From JAAYDI01 sp052034005 (GTDB lineage: Bacteria > Planctomycetota > Planctomycetia > Pirellulales > Pirellulaceae): a stretch of 46,266 bases of DNA. Within the stretch, counting starts at the first letter, position 1. Every line of letters begins with the position of its first letter. A model generated the notes under the pieces. That model saw only the letters and a program-made list of their open reading frames with translations, was not told the origin of the DNA and searched no databases. The DNA lies in NCBI GenBank assembly GCA_052034005.1, contig JBPOJB010000044.1, positions 1 through 46,266 on the forward strand, read 5' to 3'. A program made the position numbers and the translations under genes. Positions 41,679 through 46,266 of this stretch are shown piece by piece.

Positions 41679-42669
41679 CGCGCCGCGCGTGGGCGGGCGC
41701 CGACGGGTGGATGTTGAGGTCGTCAGTGTGGACGGTGGTCCGACGTACTTAGCGCGGGACTTCGTGGAAACGCGCAACGGACTGTTCTTCGCGCTCGTGG
41801 CCGCCGGCACCGAGGAGGGCCGTCTCCTGGGCTGTTTGCGTTACGTCCGCACGAGTGGCGGGCTGCGCAAGCTTGGCACGGCCGACGCCGATCAGTATCT
41901 GCGACGCCGGTGTGCCGCTTATCTGTACCACTCGCGCCAACGGGATGTCGCGGTCCATGGCGTGCCTGTGACGCACGTCGCGCGGCACTATCGCCCGCCG
42001 GTACAGCTGGCCCGGATCCTCGACCAATCGCGGCGGGATGCGCTGGAGGAGAAGGTGCACGAGCTTGCGGGGATCGTCGGCGCCGCAGCCGGCGCTTCAG
42101 AGTGGCTCGGCGTCACCGGCTCGCTGCTGGTCTCGGCGCACCGGCAGACCTCGGACATTGACCTGGTCTGTTACGGCCGCGCGCGGTTCGCGGCGGCACG
42201 GCAGCGCCTGCGCGACGCCGTCGCCGGCCACCAGCTCGATCCGCTCTCCGAGGCGATGTGGCGCGACGCATATGCGCGACGCGGCTGCAGCCTGTCGTTC
42301 GAGGAGTACCTGTGGCACGAGTCCCGCAAGCTCACCAAATTCGCCTGCCGCGGCACGAAAGTGGATCTCGCTTGCGTCCTGCCCGCACAGGCCTGGACGC
42401 CGCCCAGGTGCCGGAAACTCGCACGTGCTTCGATTCGGGCGGTGGTGTCGGATGACACGTTCGCGTTCGACGATCCGGCGCGGTACCCGGTCGCGCACGC
42501 CACCGTGCAGGAAATCGTGTGCTACACACCGACCTATGCCGGTCAAGCCTTTCGCGGCGAGACCGTCGAGGCCGCCGGCTGGCTCGAGCAGGCAGATGAC
42601 GGTGCGCACTACCTGGCCGTCGGCACGTCGCGCGAAGCGGCCGGCGAGTATGTCAAAGTCGTGGGGTAG
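41641..42669 (+). CDS. Predicted nucleotidyltransferase (Pol-beta superfamily), 342 aa
   Basis: Residues 158-175 read VTGSLLVSAHRQTSDIDL, the GS...DxD signature of Pol-beta-type nucleotidyltransferases (S161, D172, D174), with a third acid in KVDLACVLP (D241). The N-terminal part (VRDF-like LARDFVETRNGLFFALVAAG) and a helix-rich middle recall predicted nucleotidyltransferases that I know mainly from archaea. The substrate is unknown; it could modify RNA, protein or a small molecule. The start is uncertain: a GTG at 41641 overlaps the preceding gene, and a GTG at 41707 just before the conserved region would avoid the overlap. Neither has a good ribosome site. Confidence 0.72.
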   Translation: MSAPLPNAPSPRDAPRVGGRRRVDVEVVSVDGGPTYLARDFVETRNGLFFALVAAGTEEGRLLGCLRYVRTSGGLRKLGTADADQYLRRRCAAYLYHSRQRDVAVHGVPVTHVARHYRPPVQLARILDQSRRDALEEKVHELAGIVGAAAGASEWLGVTGSLLVSAHRQTSDIDLVCYGRARFAAARQRLRDAVAGHQLDPLSEAMWRDAYARRGCSLSFEEYLWHESRKLTKFACRGTKVDLACVLPAQAWTPPRCRKLARASIRAVVSDDTFAFDDPARYPVAHATVQEIVCYTPTYAGQAFRGETVEAAGWLEQADDGAHYLAVGTSREAAGEYVKVVG

Positions 42670-42693
42670 GCATCCTGCCGGTCCGCCCATCGG

Positions 42694-43134
42694 TCACCCG
42701 AGCAGCTCGAGTCGCTTGATCGCTTCACGCTTGCCGATGTTGCGCACGGCCACCAGCGCGGCCAGCTGCTCCTGACGCGGGCGTGTCTTCCCCTGTTCCC
42801 AGTTATAGATGGTCAGCGGCGTGACGCCGATAAGCTTGGCATAATTGGCAGCCGACAGGCCCAACCGCTCGCGCTGCGCTTTGACCGAGCGTGCGGAGAA
42901 CCGCACCGAACGGGCCGTCTGTTCTCCGGCGGGCGGCACTTCCAACAAGCGTTTCTTCTCCCGGGCTTCGAGAAATGCAATCTTCTGCTCCTGTTTCCGG
43001 ACCTGGCGCTTCAAGCCGGCGATCTCGCGCCGGTATTGCGCTACGGCCTGTCTGGTCGACCCGGTCTGTGACTTGATCTCCTTGCGCGCCAATCGCTTGA
43101 TCTCTTCTTTGATGGCAGCCGCGAGATTCGCCAT
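42694..43134 (-). CDS. XRE-family regulator with N-terminal coiled coil, 146 aa
   Basis: A DNA-binding protein of two parts. Residues 1-70 are strongly helical and charged (MANLAAAIKEEIKRLARKEI, then REIAGLKRQVRKQEQKIAFL), a probable coiled coil. Residues 75-130 are a helix-turn-helix of the XRE/Cro type (RFSARSVKAQRERLGLSAAN, YAKLIGVTPLTIYNWEQGKT). The last part PRQEQLAALVAVRNIGKREA is helical. It likely dimerises through the coil and binds a palindrome. AAGGGAG precedes the ATG. Repeat copy C lies about 150 bases upstream. Targets unknown. Confidence 0.87.
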   Translation of the reverse strand: MANLAAAIKEEIKRLARKEIKSQTGSTRQAVAQYRREIAGLKRQVRKQEQKIAFLEAREKKRLLEVPPAGEQTARSVRFSARSVKAQRERLGLSAANYAKLIGVTPLTIYNWEQGKTRPRQEQLAALVAVRNIGKREAIKRLELLG

Positions 43135-43199
43135 TACATTCTCCCTTCTCTCGGTTACTCAGCATGCATGACAATCAGTGCCATTTGCAGATTATGGGT

Positions 43200-43205
43200 A
43201 TTATA
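43200..43205 (-). promoter_or_regulatory. -10 box of the XRE gene
   Basis: A perfect TATAAT on the minus strand in an A/T-rich patch, about 65 bases from the start codon. No good -35 is seen at 16-18 bases; TTGGAC (43218-43223) is only 12 bases away. Confidence 0.4.
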
Positions 43206-43287
43206 GAATATGATGAGGTCCAAGTGCAGGGCCGTAGCGCACGCTAGCCCAAGATACACATAATCAGAATATACCCCTGGGGCAGCG

Positions 43288-43608
43288 CCTGGGGTGGTGA
43301 AAATAGGGGAAGACTTCGCCTGTCCAGTTTTGGGATGATTAGTACCATTGGTGATCGTTTCTGGACGTCGATGAACAAGCCCGTGCGGCCGTACCGGCGG
43401 GATAGGGGCGCATGACGACGCCTGGGATTAGGGTCGTCCCGTTGGGACTCGGGTCTGGTGGGTGTACGCGACCCAGGGCTGCGGCCCGGCTCGCACGGCT
43501 CGCCGGGCCGTCGCCCTGGGCTGTGATAGTGCCGTCCCTTCGGGACGGAAGAAACCGTCTTCGTGTCGCTGCTGGGCACGGCACAAGCCGTAGAGGCCCA
43601 GAGCAGGC
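43288..43608 (+). repeat. Dispersed structured repeat, copy C (full length)
   Basis: It corresponds over its whole length to copy B, in the same orientation. It starts CCTGGGGTGGTGAAAATAGG and ends CAGAGCAGGC. The extra left word CCTGGGGT is shared with copy A. The hairpins are kept: GTCCC-GTT-GGGAC, CCAGGGC with GCCCTGG around GGCCCGGC/GCCGGGCC, and GTCCC-TTC-GGGAC, whose loop has changed while the stem has not. Confidence 0.85.
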
Positions 43609-43744
43609 ATTGACCGATGCCTTCGGCGAACCGCGGCGCGGACCTTCGCCCAACCGGTTCATGACGACATCTTGTCTCTAGGGCGTTGCCATGAGCTTCG
43701 GTGACTGAAGCGCCGGCCATCAGCGGCCGCACGGCTCCGTCCTG

Positions 43745-44218
43745 TCATTCTCGCTCCGCCGAGCTGATTTGCTCAGCGGCCCGGACGGCGTCCTGGGGCA
43801 GATCGTTACCGTAGATCACGGACAGGATAGCGGGCAGATAGCGGTCGAGCGTCATCAGCACGGCTGCAAACGAACGGCTGATGACCAGGTCGTCCAGCTC
43901 CTCATCGACCAGTGGACAGGCCAGCTGATAGCGCAGCTTGCCGTCGGCATAATCCATTTCGAGCTTCCCCATGCGCAAGCCGTAGTTGGCCCGGATGATC
44001 GTCTCGGCGATCGCCGGGCGGGCTCCTTCGGGCACTCGGATGGGCGAGCACCCGAAGACCTCGAACAGGCCCGCTTCCTCGTCGACCGATGCGACCACCC
44101 GGTAGGTGCCGACTTCGCCCTGGAAATCAGCACAGACCATGCCGACGTCGTCATGGAGCCGGTATCTGACGTCATGTTCGTCCAGGTGCTGGAGCAGCCT
44201 CTCGAAAGCTGCATTCAT
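43745..44218 (-). CDS. YbjN-domain protein, 157 aa
   Basis: A cytoplasmic protein with a YbjN-type fold, related to type III secretion chaperones. It has MNAAFERLLQHLDEHDVRYR, GTYRVVASVDEEAGLFEVFG, ETIIRANYGLRMGKLEMDYA, LRYQLACPLVDEELDD and the C-terminal helix AAVLMTLDRYLPAILSVIYG. YbjN proteins are linked to stress responses and are poorly understood. GGGAGA lies 8 bases before the ATG. Divergent from the WYL regulator, with an inverted repeat (44310-44336) between them. Confidence 0.8.
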   Translation of the reverse strand: MNAAFERLLQHLDEHDVRYRLHDDVGMVCADFQGEVGTYRVVASVDEEAGLFEVFGCSPIRVPEGARPAIAETIIRANYGLRMGKLEMDYADGKLRYQLACPLVDEELDDLVISRSFAAVLMTLDRYLPAILSVIYGNDLPQDAVRAAEQISSAERE

Positions 44219-44309
44219 CGTAGGTCTCCCGATTCAATACCGCGCTGTGCATCCGGCCGAGCTGTGACCTGCCTGTTGTCGGTCTGGGTTTCCCTTTCAG
44301 AATACACAC

Positions 44310-44336
44310 CTGGTTGGTCAAGGGATGTCCAACCAG
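44310..44336. promoter_or_regulatory. Inverted repeat CTGGTTGG-N11-CCAACCAG (possible operator)
   Basis: A perfect 8-bp inverted repeat with an 11-base centre in the 305-bp gap between the divergent YbjN and WYL genes. Centre-to-centre spacing of the arms is 19 bases, about two helical turns, which fits a dimeric regulator such as the WYL protein. A hairpin in RNA is the alternative. Nothing else is evident in 44219-44453. Confidence 0.45.
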
Positions 44337-44453
44337 TCTGGTATTTTCTGTTCTTGAGGTCGCGGCGCGTCCGGCCTGTGGAGGTCCCGAACCCTGCGAC
44401 GGACCGGTCAACTACTGCACGCGCGTGAGAACTCGTATGGTGGTGCCCTCAGT

Positions 44454-44481
44454 TTGTGGTGCTGGCGATTTAAGGTATGCT
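44454..44481 (+). promoter_or_regulatory. Possible promoter of the WYL regulator
   Basis: TTGTGG (44454-44459) and TATGCT (44476-44481), 16-base spacer. The start codon follows about 42 bases after the -10. Confidence 0.4.
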
Positions 44482-44523
44482 CGAGCATTGGCGCGGTGGG
44501 ACCTCGGGCGACAGGAGCTGGTG

Positions 44524-45558
44524 ATGAGTGAAGAGACCCCTCTGGTACGGCAATGGATCCTGTTGCGGAAGCTCTCGGTGCTCCGCCATGGGTCGTCCGT
44601 CAAGGAGTTGGCCCGGGAGATGGGCGTGAGCGAGAAGACGATCCGCCGGGACTTGGAATGCTTCCAACAGGCGGGGTTCCCGTTGGCGGAGACCGTGGAG
44701 GAACATGGCCGGAAGAAGTGGCATGTCCATCCCGACCGGAGCCAACCTGGCCTGTCGTTCACGCTCGACGAAGCCATCGCACTGTACCTGGCCCGCCGGT
44801 TGATGGAGCCGCTGGCCGGCACCTTGTTCTGGGACGCCGTCCAGCGCGCGTTCCGGAAGATCAAGACGATGCTCGGTCCCCAGGCCCTCAAATACATCGG
44901 CCAGTTCGGCGAGATGTTCCACCAGACCATGGTCGGGGTGAGCGACTACACCCAGAAGTCGGAGCTGATCGACCAGTTGATGATCGGCATCGAGGACCAG
45001 AAGGCCGTGTTCATCACGTACCAATCGCTACAGGCCACCGAGCCTGTCACGTATGACATCTACCCGTACGGGCTGGCCTACCACCGGGGCTCGCTGTACC
45101 TGGTCGGCTTCTCGCCGGACCGCCGCGAGATCCGGCATTGGAAGGTGGCTCGGATCGAGGACGCGGAAGTGACGCCAGTCCCATTCCACCGCCCGGCGGA
45201 TTTCGACCTGCGCGCGCATCTGGCCAAATCGTTCGGTGTATTCCACGGTGACGGCGAGGTGCATGTGAAGATCCGGTTCTCGCCGGTGGTGGCCCGCTAT
45301 GTGACGGAATCCAAGTGGCACGGCAGCCAGAAACTCACGCCGCAGAAAGACGGCAGCCTGATCGCCGAGTTCGATCTGGACGATACCGAGGAGATCCGAC
45401 ACTGGATCCAGAGCTTCGGCAAGCATGCCGTCGTGCTGGAGCCGGACCAGTTGCGAGCGGAGATCGTCAGTGAGCTCGATGCATTACGGCTTTCCTACCG
45501 CGCGACCGGAACGGTCGCCCAGGAGGCTGGCAGGGAGGGCGGCGCCAATCCTTCATAG
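44524..45558 (+). CDS. HTH/WYL-domain transcriptional regulator, 344 aa
   Basis: The N-terminal winged helix-turn-helix (1-65) reads VRQWILLRKLSVLRHGSSVK, then ELAREMGVSEKTIRRDLECF, like DeoR-type regulators. A middle region (about 70-140) is helical. The WYL domain (about 145-235) contains AVFITYQSLQATEPVTYDIY and RGSLYLVGFSPDRREIRHWK, with the W/Y/L core replaced in part. A WCX-type C-terminal domain (about 240-330) includes VHVKIRFSPVVARYVTESKW and EIRHWIQSFGKHAVVLEP. WYL proteins sense ligands, often nucleic acids or nucleotides, and commonly control DNA-damage or defence genes; no defence gene is seen beside it. AGGAG lies 6 bases before the ATG at 44524. Confidence 0.9.
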   Translation: MSEETPLVRQWILLRKLSVLRHGSSVKELAREMGVSEKTIRRDLECFQQAGFPLAETVEEHGRKKWHVHPDRSQPGLSFTLDEAIALYLARRLMEPLAGTLFWDAVQRAFRKIKTMLGPQALKYIGQFGEMFHQTMVGVSDYTQKSELIDQLMIGIEDQKAVFITYQSLQATEPVTYDIYPYGLAYHRGSLYLVGFSPDRREIRHWKVARIEDAEVTPVPFHRPADFDLRAHLAKSFGVFHGDGEVHVKIRFSPVVARYVTESKWHGSQKLTPQKDGSLIAEFDLDDTEEIRHWIQSFGKHAVVLEPDQLRAEIVSELDALRLSYRATGTVAQEAGREGGANPS

Positions 45559-45952
45559 AACACCCCAGGCGGCCTTCCGTTCACTGTCGTTCCCGGCGTT
45601 CGCGTTTCGTCCGGTACGACGCACTCGTGAGGAGCCGTTGTGCAGCGCGCTGTTGCACTGCGACCACGACCTGAGCGATACCCGGCCGGTCGACGCGCGG
45701 CTCGAATGTCGGTTCTTCGCGGGCTTTTCGTAGGTCGTTTTTGCAGTAGACTTGGACATGTGGGACAGCTTCTGGAACGGTGGTGCGGTGCACCGGGATA
45801 CGATCCGCTCAGGTCGGTCGGCAGCGTGGAGGCTCAACGCCGTGCCGTCCGTTGCGCGTGGCGGCTGACGGGTGTTGCGGGTGGTAATCGAGCATAGACC
45901 TGCCGGCTTGGAGTTGCTGTAAGTTCTTTTCTATTAGACATTTACATCGCAC
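45559..45952. other. Non-coding region before tRNA-Arg
   Basis: Nearly 400 bases with no credible gene; frames of 85-95 codons on each strand lack motifs or ribosome sites. A weak promoter-like pair for the tRNA is TTGGAG (45908-45913) and TATTAG (45932-45937), 18-base spacer, in an A/T-richer patch. Confidence 0.45.
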
Positions 45953-46026
45953 GCGCCCATAGCTCAGCTGGATAGAGCAGCGGACTTCTAATCCGCAGGT
46001 CGCAGGTTCGAATCCTGCTGGGCGTG
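45953..46026 (+). tRNA. tRNA-Arg (anticodon UCU)
   Basis: The acceptor stem GCGCCCA (45953-45959) pairs with TGGGCGT (46019-46025), with a G-T pair at the end. The anticodon stem GCGGA/TCCGC holds the loop CTTCTAA, anticodon TCT, which reads AGA and AGG. The T arm is GCAGG-TTCGAAT-CCTGC. CCA is not encoded. Confidence 0.95.
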
Positions 46027-46043
46027 CTCGGTCAATCCGCGAC

Positions 46044-46070
46044 GGGACAGGTATCTACCGCGTCCCCTTT
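46044..46070 (+). terminator. Hairpin after tRNA-Arg
   Basis: GGGAC and GTCCC pair around an inner GGTA-TC-TACC hairpin, followed by CTTT. The stem is interrupted by a small internal loop. The remaining bases to 46266 are GC-rich with no feature I can support. Confidence 0.4.
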
Positions 46071-46266
46071 CAGCTCCCACACTCGCCCACAGCGCGCGGC
46101 CCGCTGGTCTGTGTGACCGCAGGGCCAGAGTCGGCCGCTAGGCGGACGGCGTGAGCGCGCGCTGGACACCGGCGGCCGGCACCTGAGCCCGCGGCGGACG
46201 GCGGCCCGCGCGCGTACGTCCCCACCGCTGCACTTCGGAGGCGGCGCGGGGATGCGCTGGCAGCCG

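Larger units (their letters stand above)
43135..43744. other. Intergenic region with the XRE promoter and repeat copy C
   Basis: No gene. The left part (43135-43287) is unusually A/T-rich for this window and holds the minus-strand promoter of the XRE gene. The rest is repeat copy C (43288-43608) and about 135 bases without features. Confidence 0.55.

Noticed and set aside
43135..43744. Toxin-antitoxin partner for the XRE regulator
   Set aside because: No small partner frame is present on either side; the neighbours are a nucleotidyltransferase on the other strand and repeat DNA.
45553..45837. 94-codon minus-strand frame near the WYL gene end
   Set aside because: Ser/Arg-rich product with no motif; overlaps the WYL stop region and has no good ribosome site.

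Overview
The window is about 46 kb of GC-rich bacterial DNA, most probably from a planctomycete. The evidence for that is indirect. There are several short proteins of a style I associate with planctomycetes, Pro/Ser/Tyr-rich lipoproteins, a very large kinase/ATPase/histidine-kinase hybrid, a Tat-exported Gfo/Idh/MocA oxidoreductase, and many secreted glycoside hydrolases with no SusC/SusD pair. There is no rRNA, and I see no CRISPR array, integrase, transposase or phage gene. All family names come from motifs read by eye and from memory; no database was searched.

Layout. (1) 1-3.7 kb: a palindromic repeat block, then a divergent pair of sugar-active enzymes (a beta-propeller glycosidase on minus, a GH36-like alpha-galactosidase on plus). 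(2) 3.7-10.5 kb: repeat-bearing non-coding DNA, then housekeeping or lineage-specific genes: a conserved small protein, two lipoproteins, an ECF sigma factor, a 7Fe ferredoxin, a 108-aa conserved protein, a membrane-anchored TPR protein and a tiny membrane protein. (3) 10.7 kb: tRNA-Asp with its own promoter and terminator. (4) 11-25.3 kb: a second carbohydrate block: alpha/beta-hydrolase esterase, DUF4965-type 'glutaminase' protein, GH172 (DUF2961), a beta-helix GH28-like protein, and a two-gene unit of a GH38-like mannosidase and a DUF4091/GH123-like enzyme. A structured 316-bp repeat family lies inside it. (5) 25.6-27.7 kb: one polypeptide that joins chorismate mutase, prephenate dehydratase with its ACT domain, and a DAHP-synthase-like domain with altered active-site residues. 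(6) 27.7-30.9 kb: a Gfo/Idh/MocA oxidoreductase divergent from a GH5-like glycosidase. (7) 31.3-40.9 kb: a signalling region with a BON protein, a PhcB-like SAM methyltransferase, a 2023-aa Ser/Thr-kinase/AAA/TPR/GAF/hybrid histidine kinase, an HD-GYP response regulator and an HPt protein. (8) 41.4-46.3 kb: a Mop/TOBE-like protein overlapping a nucleotidyltransferase, a coiled-coil XRE regulator, a third repeat copy, a YbjN/WYL divergent pair and tRNA-Arg(UCU).

How the genes fit together. The two carbohydrate blocks and the GH5/oxidoreductase pair look like a scavenging set for mixed glycans (alpha-galactosides, mannosides, fructo- or arabinofuranosides, acylated sugars). Most of these proteins are predicted to be exported, and each short transcription unit appears to have its own promoter. 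The HPt, HD-GYP and hybrid-kinase genes run in the same direction behind one good promoter and form a plausible phosphorelay. The methyltransferase at the end of that run may make or modify a fatty-acid-ester signal, which would make the region a candidate for an undescribed signalling system. That link is inference.
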